Below are positions 45,351-53,165 of a stretch of 64,000 nucleotides of DNA, one piece after another. The notes beneath the pieces are model-generated. The model did no database searches. It saw only the letters and a list, made by a program, of their open reading frames with translations, and was not told the origin of the DNA. A program made the position numbers and the translations under genes. Position 1 is the first letter of the stretch. The number at the start of each line of letters is the position of its first letter. The DNA is from an uncultured Clostridia bacterium (GTDB lineage Bacteria > Bacillota > Clostridia > Christensenellales > UBA1242), in NCBI GenBank assembly GCA_934746515.1, contig CAKVFH010000005.1, forward strand, positions 28,681-92,680. Reading direction: 5' to 3'.

Positions 45351-46850
45351 ATGAGAAAAATTTTAAAAAGTTGTTTAGTTATTTTAGCTGTTGTTTGCTT
45401 GTCTTTTTCTTTTGTTGGTTGCAAGAAAAAAGTTTCTCCAACAACAACTAATGTTGATAATGTAAAGTCAAGCAATGGCGCAACAACCAATGGTGGCATG
45501 ACCGTTGTTTATGGAGATTATCTATATTTTATCAATGGTTCAAAAGATAATGACGGAACAAGTCCTAAAAAGAACAAAAGATCGGCTATTTGCAGAGTTA
45601 AATATAACATGACAACTGGCGAAACAGAAGGGGATATTGAAGTTGTTGTTGATGAACTTGTTGGTTTTAGCAATGGTTCACTCAATATTTTTGGTGATTA
45701 TTTGTATTACACAACACCTTGCGCAGACGAAAACTACAAGGGTGAAGTGCTTTACTATAAAACATGCTTCAAAAGATATGATTTGGTGAACAAAAAATCT
45801 TATCTTCTTTATACAACTGAACTTAACAATAAAGATGAGACAATTGATTTTGCTTATTATGTTGTTAATGGCACTTTAAATTTGGTTGTTTATGAAACAA
45901 AAAATTCAACAATCAAGAGCATGAAAATTGATAAAAAAGTTACTTTAAACTACACAATTTCTGGTGTTACTGGTTGCACATTATCTGAAAATTACGGAAA
46001 GCCAACAACAAGTGCAAGTGTTGATGCAAACTCATTTGTTTTCTATACAAAAGCTCCAGATACTTATGATTATCCACAAACAGGAAACAAAGTTTATAAA
46101 ACTTCTCCTGTGACAGATGATAGCAAACTCATTTCTCAAGGCAAGGCTATTTCTCTTCTTTCTATCAGAAGCGGAAAATTGCTTTATTCTTACAATAAGT
46201 TTGTTTATGCTCAAGCAATCACTGCTGGTGACAATGTGCTTTTGACAGAAAACACAAACTGCATTTCTAGATCAGAACTTACAAATGCCATTTATCTTGA
46301 AAATTATTCTTTGCAGGGCAAAGATTCAACAGCAAAACTTGTAAAATCTGAAGGAAGTATCACAGTTTTAACATTTGATTCAACAAACCTTTATTTCAGC
46401 GTTTTTGAATGGACAAGTTCAACAACTGCTATTGAAGACAATCACACAAATATTTCACTTTTGGAATCAGCAAAAGATTTTGAGTTTATCGGTCTTACTA
46501 AACTTGAAGAAATTGTGACAAAAGATGACCCAGAAACAGAAAATGTTAACGAAGAAACAAAGAGAACTGTTCTTTATGCTTTATACAGAGAATCAAGCAA
46601 GGTTTATAAGGTTGAAATTGCTGAAGTTGTTGACGAAAACACAATGAAGGTTTCAATCCACACAGAAAAAGTTAAACTTTCAGATTCAACACTTTCTTCA
46701 ACAAATGGATTGCTTCTTCCTGAAGCTGTTGGAAATTATTTGTTCATTTTGTCTGAAGATGATGACAAGAATAACTATCTTATCAAAGTTGATTTGACAC
46801 CAACTGAAACAGTTGATAAAAAATCAGACAAATTCGCACTTGCTGAATAA
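45351..46850 (+). CDS. Predicted lipoprotein with propeller-like repeats
   Basis: A 499-aa secreted lipoprotein with lipobox SFVGC (C24), then a Thr/Asn/Ser-rich linker. The body contains several short strands such as VYGDYLYFINGSKD and IFGDYLYYTTPC, the GDYLY pattern seen in DUF5050-like beta-propeller domains. The family is not certain. ATG 45351 follows GAGGG. The strong promoter and terminator make it a stand-alone, well-expressed surface protein. Confidence 0.75.
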   Translation: MRKILKSCLVILAVVCLSFSFVGCKKKVSPTTTNVDNVKSSNGATTNGGMTVVYGDYLYFINGSKDNDGTSPKKNKRSAICRVKYNMTTGETEGDIEVVVDELVGFSNGSLNIFGDYLYYTTPCADENYKGEVLYYKTCFKRYDLVNKKSYLLYTTELNNKDETIDFAYYVVNGTLNLVVYETKNSTIKSMKIDKKVTLNYTISGVTGCTLSENYGKPTTSASVDANSFVFYTKAPDTYDYPQTGNKVYKTSPVTDDSKLISQGKAISLLSIRSGKLLYSYNKFVYAQAITAGDNVLLTENTNCISRSELTNAIYLENYSLQGKDSTAKLVKSEGSITVLTFDSTNLYFSVFEWTSSTTAIEDNHTNISLLESAKDFEFIGLTKLEEIVTKDDPETENVNEETKRTVLYALYRESSKVYKVEIAEVVDENTMKVSIHTEKVKLSDSTLSSTNGLLLPEAVGNYLFILSEDDDKNNYLIKVDLTPTETVDKKSDKFALAE

Positions 46851-46853
46851 ATA

Positions 46854-46882
46854 AAAAGAGTAACAATTGTTACTCTTTTTTT
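46854..46882 (+). terminator. Terminator after the lipoprotein gene
   Basis: AAAAAGAGTAACAA pairs with TTGTTACTCTTTTT as a perfect palindrome with a T-tail. Confidence 0.9.
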
Positions 46883-46943
46883 GTGCCTAATTTTGTTAAA
46901 TAAATTTGCGACGAGAATTTTGATTTATAATTTATGCAAAATA

Positions 46944-46968
46944 AAAACCCCGGAGCGGGGGGGGGGGG
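46944..46968 (-). terminator. Terminator with a 12-G homopolymer tract
   Basis: On the minus strand a run of 12 Cs, then CTC, then CGGGG and TTTTTATTTT. The last CCCCG pairs with CGGGG to give a short GC-rich stem and a T-tail after the TSCPD gene. The plus strand shows 12 Gs at 46957-46968. The run may change length. Confidence 0.6.
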
Positions 46969-46970
46969 AC

Positions 46971-47219
46971 TTATTTATGTGATTCTTTATATTCTTTTAA
47001 GGCTTTTGCAAGTTGATCAGGACAAGATGTGCCATTTCTGCATTGAACACCTTCCAAAAGTGAAATAACTTCATCAATGCTTCTGCCTTTAACGAGCCTT
47101 GCAACGCCCTGTGTGTTTCCAAGGCATCCGCCGTTAAATTTAACTTCTTTAATTATTCCGTTTTCAATTTCAAAATCAATTGTTCGTGAACAAACTCCAC
47201 TTGTTTTATATGTTTCCAT
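46971..47219 (-). CDS. TSCPD-domain four-cysteine protein
   Basis: An 82-aa protein of the small TSCPD type. Four cysteines, C10, C32, C60 and C66 (the last in GTSCPDQLAKAL), are the only strongly conserved features. The domain also occurs at the end of vitamin-B12-dependent ribonucleotide reductases. ATG 47219 is chosen because GGAG lies 6 nt upstream. The DUF4364 stop is one base away, so the two are translated together. Confidence 0.88.
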   Translation of the reverse strand: METYKTSGVCSRTIDFEIENGIIKEVKFNGGCLGNTQGVARLVKGRSIDEVISLLEGVQCRNGTSCPDQLAKALKEYKESHK

Positions 47220-47220
47220 T

Positions 47221-47739
47221 TTAATCTCCATCAATTAGAATTTTATAGATTGCTCCATAGACTTCGCCGGCTGATTCATTCCACTTATTGAAAACCGCTT
47301 TAGCTTCTGCACGATTTGCAACATTAAGCTTAAGGTCGAGTTTTGTGCCCATTGGCTCAAGAATCTTCAAAATAACGGTGTAAGTTCCATCTTTGTTCTG
47401 GAAGTAGTCTTTGAAATATTCTTGGCGTCTTTTGTATTCTTGACGATTCTTTTTTATGTATGAGCCAATCTCTTTTCTGGTTGAAGAAGGAATCTTCATA
47501 AAAAAGTAGTTCAAACAGTCTCTGCCTTCTGGTGTGATTTTGTAGTATGCTGTTTTTGAGCTGTTGTCTAAAAACACAAAATTTGCTTGGACTAACTCTG
47601 GCAAAACTTCAGTGAGTGTCATGTATGTTAGCCAGTCATTTTGGCTGCAACACATGTCGTTCAATGTTTCAATGGTGATTGGAATTTCCATTTGGTCGAA
47701 GACATAAAGTAAAATTAACTTGCTGATAGTTGTATCCAT
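47221..47739 (-). CDS. DUF4364 family winged-helix protein
   Basis: A 172-aa protein. The N-terminal ISKLILLYVFDQMEIPITIE and the following segment read as a winged-helix DNA-binding fold; the family (DUF4364) is common in Clostridia. The C-terminal half, with KNRQEYKRRQEYFKDYFQNK, is probably a dimerisation or sensor part. A regulator role is inferred. AAGGTG precedes the start. Confidence 0.82.
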   Translation of the reverse strand: MDTTISKLILLYVFDQMEIPITIETLNDMCCSQNDWLTYMTLTEVLPELVQANFVFLDNSSKTAYYKITPEGRDCLNYFFMKIPSSTRKEIGSYIKKNRQEYKRRQEYFKDYFQNKDGTYTVILKILEPMGTKLDLKLNVANRAEAKAVFNKWNESAGEVYGAIYKILIDGD

Positions 47740-47894
47740 TTTAGCACCTTTATATTATTATCATTAACAATATAACATAAACCCTAAAAAAAATAAATAT
47801 ATTATGGCACTTTTTGTAAAATTTTTTGTCGATTAACTTTAGATTAGTTGTAACACCGCAAGTTTTATGATATATTTTTATTGTAGGTGATACA

Positions 47895-48620
47895 ATGGCA
47901 AACAATAAAAAAGATGTTTGTATTGATGATTTTCTAAATGCTGTTTCAAGCACTTTGGAGTCTAAATACATTTTGATAGATAGAAAAATTTCGGATATTC
48001 TTTATTCAATAGCGAACACTGCAGATGTGTATAATGTTATTGCAAAATGCATGATAAATTTTAATTTTATTGAAGCATGGAGCAGGGCGGTAAAGTCAAA
48101 TTTTATTAAACTTCCTGAAAATGATGACGATAGAATTGCTTTTATTTTTTGTTTTTTAAGCAATATTGATGATAAAAACTTGGATATTACAATGGTTTTG
48201 GATAAATATTTTTCGTATGACAGCGAAACAAAGCCTTTTGAACTATTTTGCAAAAATATTATCGTTGAGTTTAAAATGCTTATTTTAAAAAAGCTTAATG
48301 TAGAGACTGAACCAGAAGTTATTTTCACTGAAGAACCAAAGCAAATTGATGAGTTTGCACTTCTTGAAGAGTTGTTGCATGATTTTTGTCAGATTGTTCA
48401 AGTGCAGAAAAAAATTAAGCACTTAAACATCAAAAAAGAAGAGCTTGTCACAATTATCCAAGCTTTCGAACAAGCCGTTATGGAAAAAAATACTTCGTAT
48501 TTTCAATCGTTTGTTATAATGATTAACTCCGCAATTTCTAAAAATAAAGACTTAAAAACCAAGTTTTTGCAAATAAATAACCTTGTCTATGACATTATTG
48601 GGGGAGCAAATAATGATTAG
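47895..48620 (+). CDS. Unknown helical protein (241 aa)
   Basis: A 241-aa, almost all-helical, acidic protein. No motif is recognised. AGGTGAT precedes the start. It overlaps the next small protein by 8 nt, and the two form an operon just before the tRNA-Glu repeat locus. I give no function. Confidence 0.7.
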   Translation: MANNKKDVCIDDFLNAVSSTLESKYILIDRKISDILYSIANTADVYNVIAKCMINFNFIEAWSRAVKSNFIKLPENDDDRIAFIFCFLSNIDDKNLDITMVLDKYFSYDSETKPFELFCKNIIVEFKMLILKKLNVETEPEVIFTEEPKQIDEFALLEELLHDFCQIVQVQKKIKHLNIKKEELVTIIQAFEQAVMEKNTSYFQSFVIMINSAISKNKDLKTKFLQINNLVYDIIGGANND

Positions 48621-49008
48621 TTTTAAGGATTTCGACGAATCGAAGATGGTTGATTATACATTGGACGAGCTCAAGGGCTTTGTTAATGAAATCAATCTCA
48701 TGGTTAGTGTTATTCAAGAAAAACGCGCTGAAGAAATGGCGGTTTATTTGAAAGATGATACTTTTGACTTTTTTTCGCGTCGCGGTTCAAAGAAAATTAA
48801 AAAGATTGCCGATAAATATTCTTCACAAATCATTGGCGCTAATGAGTTTTTGAGAATAATTGGCGAAGAAATTAGAAAGCGTGAGCAATATGAAGAAGAA
48901 ATGCGCTATTCGGGCAAAAGCATAAAAAAGCCTAAACAAGTTTCAGAAGAAGAGTTCTTGAAAAAGGAAGAAGATAAAACTTGGGCTTATAGGTCAAAAA
49001 TTGAGTAA
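48613..49008 (+). CDS. Unknown charged helical protein (131 aa)
   Basis: A 131-aa protein, strongly charged and helical: SFKDFDESKMVDYTLDELKG at the start and EEIRKREQYEEEMRYSGKSI near the end. ATG 48613 has a GGGGGAG site and overlaps the upstream gene. It is encoded directly ahead of the tRNA-Glu promoter. Confidence 0.65.
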   Translation: MISFKDFDESKMVDYTLDELKGFVNEINLMVSVIQEKRAEEMAVYLKDDTFDFFSRRGSKKIKKIADKYSSQIIGANEFLRIIGEEIRKREQYEEEMRYSGKSIKKPKQVSEEEFLKKEEDKTWAYRSKIE

Positions 49009-49023
49009 TATCAAAAAAAATTA

Positions 49024-49052
49024 TTGCAAAACAGAAATATGTATGCTATAAT
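49024..49052 (+). promoter_or_regulatory. Promoter of tRNA-Glu
   Basis: TTGCAA (49024-49029), 17-bp spacer, perfect TATAAT (49047-49052), 14 bp before the tRNA. Confidence 0.8.
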
Positions 49053-49066
49053 AATTCATAGTTTAT

Positions 49067-49141
49067 GGCATCATAGTCTAAAGGTTAGGACACAAGCCTC
49101 TCACGCTTGGGATCAGGGTTCGATTCCCTGTGGTGCTACCA
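49067..49141 (+). tRNA. tRNA-Glu (CTC)
   Basis: A 75-nt cloverleaf with encoded CCA. The anticodon loop CTCTCAC gives CTC, which reads GAG, a minor Glu codon in this AT-rich genome. The acceptor pair includes G1-T72 and T5-G68 wobbles. Its 3' end (CCCTGTGGTGCTACCA, 49126-49141) is copied twice more downstream. It has its own strong promoter. Confidence 0.92.
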
Positions 49142-49147
49142 AACAAT

Positions 49148-49175
49148 AAAAACCAGTCGGAAGACTGGTTTTTTT
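49148..49175 (+). terminator. Terminator hairpin of tRNA-Glu unit 1
   Basis: ACCAGTC and GACTGGT with loop GGAA (a GNRA tetraloop) and a T-run. It ends the tRNA-Glu transcript. The outer arms extend the stem through the tRNA 3' end. Confidence 0.85.
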
Positions 49176-49267
49176 GTTTAGCACCCGGGGAGAGAACCTG
49201 CCGAGCAAACAAGAGATAGAACGGGAAAAGTGAAAGCATAATTGTAGTCGAGAATATTCACAAAATA

Positions 49268-49296
49268 GCGAGCTAGTTCGCATGGCGGAGCCCACG
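49268..49296 (+). repeat. Shared core motif, copy A1
   Basis: A 29-bp GC-rich core: GCGAG-CTAG-TTCGC hairpin followed by ATGGCGGAGCCCACG, in which GGC-GGA-GCC can fold. It is also found in A2 (49458-49486), B1 (53173-53200) and B2 (53417-53444). Copy A2 changes the loop GGA to GAA only. Confidence 0.85.
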
Positions 49297-49315
49297 GAGC
49301 GGAGAGCGGAGTATA

Positions 49316-49505
49316 CCCTGTGGTGCTACCAAACAATAAAAACCAGTCGAGAGACTGGTTTTTTTGTTTAGCACCCGGGAAGAGAACCTGCCGAGCAAAC
49401 AGGAGATAGAACGAGAAAAGTGAAAACAAAATTGTAGTCGAGAATGTTTACAAAATAGCGAGCTAGTTCGCATGGCGAAGCCCACGGAGCGGAGAGCGGA
49501 GTATA
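49316..49505 (+). repeat. tRNA-Glu tail repeat, unit 2 (190 bp)
   Basis: A full second copy. Hairpin loop is GAGA instead of GGAA. The terminator hairpin is at 49338-49365 and the core at 49458-49486. Confidence 0.92.
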
Positions 49506-49593
49506 CCCTGTGGTGCTACCAAAAGAAAAGCTCACAACGAAAGTTGTGGGCTTTTTCTTTTAGTACCCGGGGAGAGAACCTGCCGAGCAAACA
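49506..49593 (+). repeat. tRNA-Glu tail repeat, partial unit 3 with another hairpin
   Basis: It starts with the third tRNA 3' end (49506-49521). The terminator is a different sequence, AGCTCACAAC-GAAA-GTTGTGGGCT (49529-49552), but keeps a GNRA loop. It continues as TAGTACCCGGGGAGAGAACC and ends at CGAGCAAACA. The rest of the unit is missing. Confidence 0.85.
49525..49560 (+). terminator. Terminator in partial unit 3
   Basis: A stem of 10 bp with one wobble, loop GAAA, followed by TTTTTCTTTT. The outer AAAAGAAAA and TTTTTCTTTT extend the stem. Confidence 0.85.
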
Positions 49594-49641
49594 AAAACCA
49601 AGGTGTGAGAAAGTGTAAAAAAAATAAAAAAATTTTAAAAA

Positions 49642-49684
49642 TTAGCACTCTTCACTTGACAGTGCTAAAATAAAGTGGTATATT
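49642..49684 (+). promoter_or_regulatory. CIRCE element and clpB promoter
   Basis: TTAGCACTC (49642-49650), 9-nt spacer, CAGTGCTAA (49660-49668) is a CIRCE operator with one mismatch, the site bound by HrcA. TTGACA (49656-49661), 17-bp spacer and TATATT (49679-49684) form the promoter, so the operator overlaps the -35. Heat-shock repression by HrcA is inferred. Confidence 0.88.
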
Positions 49685-49752
49685 CTTTGCTGTTTATGGA
49701 GAGCATTAGATTGCTTTAAATAAACAATTCATTTTGAAAAGGGGGAGTTATT

Positions 49753-52341
49753 ATGGATTTTCAAAAATGGACTGAAAAATCACTTTCGGCTATTCAAAGT
49801 GCGCAAAATCTTACGCAAGAATTTGGTAATAGTCAAATTGAACAAGAGCATTTGCTCTATAGTTTGCTAGTTCAAGAAAATGGTCTTATTCCTGAAATTG
49901 TGAAGAGTTTGGGAATTGATGTTAATAAAATGATTGATGCTGTTAATGGTAAATTAGCCAAACTTTCAAAGGTTTCAGGTGCAAGCCAAGTTTATATGGC
50001 AAGTGACCTTAATCAGGCGCTTATCGAAGCTGAAAAGCAAGCAAAATCAATGCAGGATGATTATGTTTCAGTTGAACATATTTTCCTTGCGTTAATACAA
50101 AAGGCTAATCGCGAAGTTGCTGAAATTTTCAGAAGTTTCGGCATTACTCGTGATGGGTTTTTAAAGGTTTTAAAGGATGTTAGGGGAAATCAGAGAGTTT
50201 CAAGTCAGAACCCTGAAGATACCTATGATGTGCTTAAAAAATATGGTTCAAATTTAACAGATCTTGCTAGACAAGGAAAACTTGATCCTGTTATTGGTCG
50301 TGATGACGAAATTAGAAATGTTATCAGAATTTTGTCGAGAAAAACAAAAAATAACCCAGTTTTGATTGGTGAAGCTGGTGTTGGTAAAACTGCAATTTCT
50401 GAAGGACTTGCGATTCGTATTTTCAAGGGCGATGTGCCTGCATCACTAAAAGACAAGCAGGTCTTCTCGCTTGACATGGGAAGCCTTGTTGCTGGTGCAA
50501 AATATCGTGGTGAGTTTGAAGAAAGACTTAAAGCGGTGCTTGATGAAATCAAGAAGAGTGAAGGCAGAATTATACTATTTATTGATGAGTTGCATTTGAT
50601 TGTTGGTGCTGGAAAAACCGACGGTGCAATGGATGCTGGCAATATTTTAAAGCCACTGCTTGCGCGTGGTGAGCTTCACTGTATTGGTGCTACGACTCTT
50701 GATGAGTATAGAAAATATATTGAAAAAGACCCAGCGCTAGAAAGAAGATTTCAACCTGTTATGGTAAACGAGCCAACCGTTGAAGATACTATCACAATTC
50801 TTCGTGGTATCAAGGAAAGATACGAAGTGTTCCATGGTGTAAAAATTGCGGACAGTGCGTTGGTTGCGGCTGCGACACTTTCAAACAGATTTATCACTGA
50901 CAGATTTTTGCCAGATAAGGCTATTGACCTTGTTGATGAAGCATGTGCAAGCATAAAGACAGAAATTGATTCAATGCCAACCGAAATGGATGAAATCAAC
51001 AGAAAAATGATTGCACTTCAAATTGAAGAAGCAGGGCTTAAAAAAGAAACTGATGAAATTTCAAAGGGAAGACTTGAAAAGATTCAATCTGAACTTTCAA
51101 AATACAAAGAAAAATATGACCAAATGACTGCTAAATGGCAGAATGAAAAGAAACAAATCGAGTCAATTAACAAGCTTAAAAGCGATATTGAACAGGTTAA
51201 AATTCAAATTGAGCATGCGAAAAAAGAATACGATTTGAACAAGGCTGCAGAACTTTCATACAGCACGCTTCCAAATCTTGAAAAACGACTTGAAGCCGAA
51301 GAAAAAGAGTATGAAAAAACAAAGGGTAATAACCTTTTGAGAAACAAAGTAACCGAAGACGAAATCGCAAAGGTTGTTTCTAGATGGACTGGAATTCCTG
51401 TTGCAAAACTTGGTGAAAGCGACAAGGAAAAACTTTTGCATCTTGCTGACACACTCCACAAGAGAGTTGTTGGACAGGATGAAGCTGTCTCAAAGGTTAC
51501 GGATGCAATTTTAAGGTCAAGAGCTGGTATTGGCGACCCTAACAGACCTATTGGTTCGTTCTTGTTCTTGGGTCCAACTGGTGTTGGTAAAACCGAGCTA
51601 TCAAAGGCACTTGCTGAAAGCTTGTTTGATGATGAGAAGAACCTTATCAGAATTGATATGAGTGAATATATGGAAAAATTCTCTGTATCAAGATTGATTG
51701 GTGCACCTCCAGGATATGTTGGTTATGATGAAGGCGGCGAACTTACTGAAGCTGTCCGCAGACACCCATATTCTGTTGTGCTTTTTGATGAAATTGAAAA
51801 GGCGCATCCAGATGTGTTTAACATTTTGCTTCAAATTTTGGATGATGGCAGGGTAACAGATAGTCAAGGCAGACTTGTTGATTTCAAAAACACTATCATT
51901 ATTTTGACAAGCAACCTTGGCGCAACTGAAATCTTGGATGGTATCCACGAAGACGGCACAATTTCTGTTGAAGCCACAAATGCTGTTCAAGCAATTTTGA
52001 AACGTTCATTTAGACCAGAACTTTTGAACCGTCTTGATGAAATTATTATGTTTAAGCCACTCACAAAATCACAAATTGGCAAGATTGTTGACTTGCAACT
52101 TGAAAAACTTGCTGCTCGTTTGGAAGACAAACAACTCAAGTTTAAAATTACTGATGTTGCTAAAAATCAAATTATCGAACAAGGCTTTGATGTAAGTTAT
52201 GGCGCAAGACCACTTAAAAGATTTATTCAAAGCATGATTGAAGTTTTGGTTGCTAAAAAGATTCTTTCAGAAAACATCAAACCAAACTCAACGCTTGTTG
52301 TTGATGCAAAAGAAGGCGAGTTTTTCGTTAGTGTTAAATAA
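49753..52341 (+). CDS. clpB: Chaperone disaggregase ClpB
   Basis: An 862-aa AAA+ disaggregase of normal length. The N domain is residues 1-150. The first ATPase has GEAGVGKT (206-213) and Walker B ILFIDELH. A middle coiled-coil domain (about 405-525) marks ClpB rather than ClpC. The second ATPase has GPTGVGKT (606-613) and ends with FDVSYGARPLKRFIQ. The start has GGGGGAG upstream. It is transcribed from a CIRCE-controlled promoter, so it is probably HrcA-regulated. Confidence 0.96.
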   Translation: MDFQKWTEKSLSAIQSAQNLTQEFGNSQIEQEHLLYSLLVQENGLIPEIVKSLGIDVNKMIDAVNGKLAKLSKVSGASQVYMASDLNQALIEAEKQAKSMQDDYVSVEHIFLALIQKANREVAEIFRSFGITRDGFLKVLKDVRGNQRVSSQNPEDTYDVLKKYGSNLTDLARQGKLDPVIGRDDEIRNVIRILSRKTKNNPVLIGEAGVGKTAISEGLAIRIFKGDVPASLKDKQVFSLDMGSLVAGAKYRGEFEERLKAVLDEIKKSEGRIILFIDELHLIVGAGKTDGAMDAGNILKPLLARGELHCIGATTLDEYRKYIEKDPALERRFQPVMVNEPTVEDTITILRGIKERYEVFHGVKIADSALVAAATLSNRFITDRFLPDKAIDLVDEACASIKTEIDSMPTEMDEINRKMIALQIEEAGLKKETDEISKGRLEKIQSELSKYKEKYDQMTAKWQNEKKQIESINKLKSDIEQVKIQIEHAKKEYDLNKAAELSYSTLPNLEKRLEAEEKEYEKTKGNNLLRNKVTEDEIAKVVSRWTGIPVAKLGESDKEKLLHLADTLHKRVVGQDEAVSKVTDAILRSRAGIGDPNRPIGSFLFLGPTGVGKTELSKALAESLFDDEKNLIRIDMSEYMEKFSVSRLIGAPPGYVGYDEGGELTEAVRRHPYSVVLFDEIEKAHPDVFNILLQILDDGRVTDSQGRLVDFKNTIIILTSNLGATEILDGIHEDGTISVEATNAVQAILKRSFRPELLNRLDEIIMFKPLTKSQIGKIVDLQLEKLAARLEDKQLKFKITDVAKNQIIEQGFDVSYGARPLKRFIQSMIEVLVAKKILSENIKPNSTLVVDAKEGEFFVSVK

Positions 52342-52349
52342 TTAGCTGA

Positions 52350-52398
52350 AAATTCAAAAATCGGGCAGGGCTAGGTTAGCTTTGCTCGATTTTTATTT
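52350..52398 (+). terminator. Terminator after clpB
   Basis: AAAAATCGGGCA pairs with TTGCTCGATTTTT around a loop containing GGCTAGGTTAGC, then T-rich. Confidence 0.75.
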
Positions 52399-52434
52399 GT
52401 TTTAAACATATTTTTAAAGAATATATTTATCACC

Positions 52435-52464
52435 TTGACTAATGCCAAATGAATAAAGTATTAT
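52435..52464 (+). promoter_or_regulatory. Promoter of ndk and perhaps tRNA-Gly
   Basis: TTGACT (52435-52440), 18-bp spacer, TATTAT (52459-52464). No separate tRNA promoter is seen in the 29 nt between ndk and the tRNA. Confidence 0.6.
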
Positions 52465-52492
52465 AGAAAAAACGAAAAAAGGAATGTTATTT

Positions 52493-52939
52493 ATGAGAGA
52501 AATATCTTATGTTATGGTTAAACCAGAATTTGCAAACTATCAAGCAGTTATTGATGAAGTTAAGCAGAGATTAAATGAAGCTGGACTTATTGTCACAAAT
52601 GAAGGTTTTGTGAACTACACTGCAGATGACGCCAAAAAGCACTATGCAGAGCATGTTGGAAAAGATTTTTATCCAGGACTTGAAAAATATATCACCAGCG
52701 ACAAAGCTTATGGCATGCAAGTTGAAGGCGAAAACGCAATCACAACAATCAGAACCATCATCGGTTCAACAAAAAATCCTGCTGAAGGAACAATCAGATA
52801 CGATATTCCAATGTCACTTGGACTTGAGCTTCGAATTACTCAAAATGTCGTTCATGCATCAGATTCTCCAGAATCAGCAAAAAGAGAACTTGCAATTTTT
52901 GAAGATTTAATGGAAAGAAATTCAAAGACAAACTATTAA
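52493..52939 (+). CDS. ndk: Nucleoside diphosphate kinase
   Basis: A 148-aa NDP kinase that balances NTP pools by transferring phosphate through a histidine. VMVKPEF (7-13), YITSDKAYGMQVEGENAI (66-83), and QNVVHASDSPESAKRE, with catalytic H121, are intact. ATG 52493 is preceded by AAGGAATG at proper distance. An earlier ATG at 52484 sits on that site. A 6-bp GGCAAG/CTTGCC hairpin (52946-52963) lacks a T-run, so the tRNA-Gly downstream may be cut from the same transcript. Confidence 0.94.
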   Translation: MREISYVMVKPEFANYQAVIDEVKQRLNEAGLIVTNEGFVNYTADDAKKHYAEHVGKDFYPGLEKYITSDKAYGMQVEGENAITTIRTIIGSTKNPAEGTIRYDIPMSLGLELRITQNVVHASDSPESAKRELAIFEDLMERNSKTNY

Positions 52940-52968
52940 AGAACAGGCAAGTGAAAGCTTGCCCTTGT

Positions 52969-53042
52969 GCGGATGTAATTTAGTGGTAAAATGTGAGCTT
53001 CCCAAGCTTAATTTGTGAGTTCGATTCTCATCATCCGCTCCA
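52969..53042 (+). tRNA. tRNA-Gly (CCC)
   Basis: A 74-nt cloverleaf with encoded CCA. Acceptor GCGGATG pairs with CATCCGC. The anticodon loop TTCCCAA gives CCC, which reads GGG, a rare Gly codon here. Its 3' end (ATTCTCATCATCCGCTCCA, 53024-53042) is copied twice downstream in a 244-bp array. It lies 29 nt after ndk. Confidence 0.92.
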
Positions 53043-53082
53043 AAATAAAAATTCACCCCAAAGTGGGTGAGTTTTTATTTTT
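53042..53082 (+). terminator. Terminator hairpin of tRNA-Gly unit 1
   Basis: AAAATAAAAATTCACCC pairs with GGGTGAGTTTTTATTTT (one wobble), with a T-tail. The next outer arm pairs with the tRNA 3' end. Confidence 0.85.
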
Positions 53083-53165
53083 GTGGATATGAGAATCAAG
53101 TTGACGAGCACAGAAAAGATAAAATGAAAATAAATGAAACATAAAAAGAGTGATAGAGAGAAAAA

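Larger units (their letters stand above)
49126..49315 (+). repeat. tRNA-Glu tail repeat, unit 1 (190 bp)
   Basis: It starts with the tRNA 3' end, then hairpin AACCAGTC-GGAA-GACTGGTT, then GTTTAGCACCCGGGGAGAGA, an imperfect reverse complement of the tRNA T-arm and acceptor. The body has CGAGCA and an AGATA segment, and a GC-rich core (49268-49296) before GGAGTAT (49308-49314). Unit 2 differs at about 10 of 190 positions. Confidence 0.92.

Noticed and set aside
49113..49485. Minus-strand frames of 60-83 codons across the tRNA-Glu array
   Set aside because: They run across tRNA ends, terminators and repeat joints. They have no ribosome site and recur only because the DNA is repeated.
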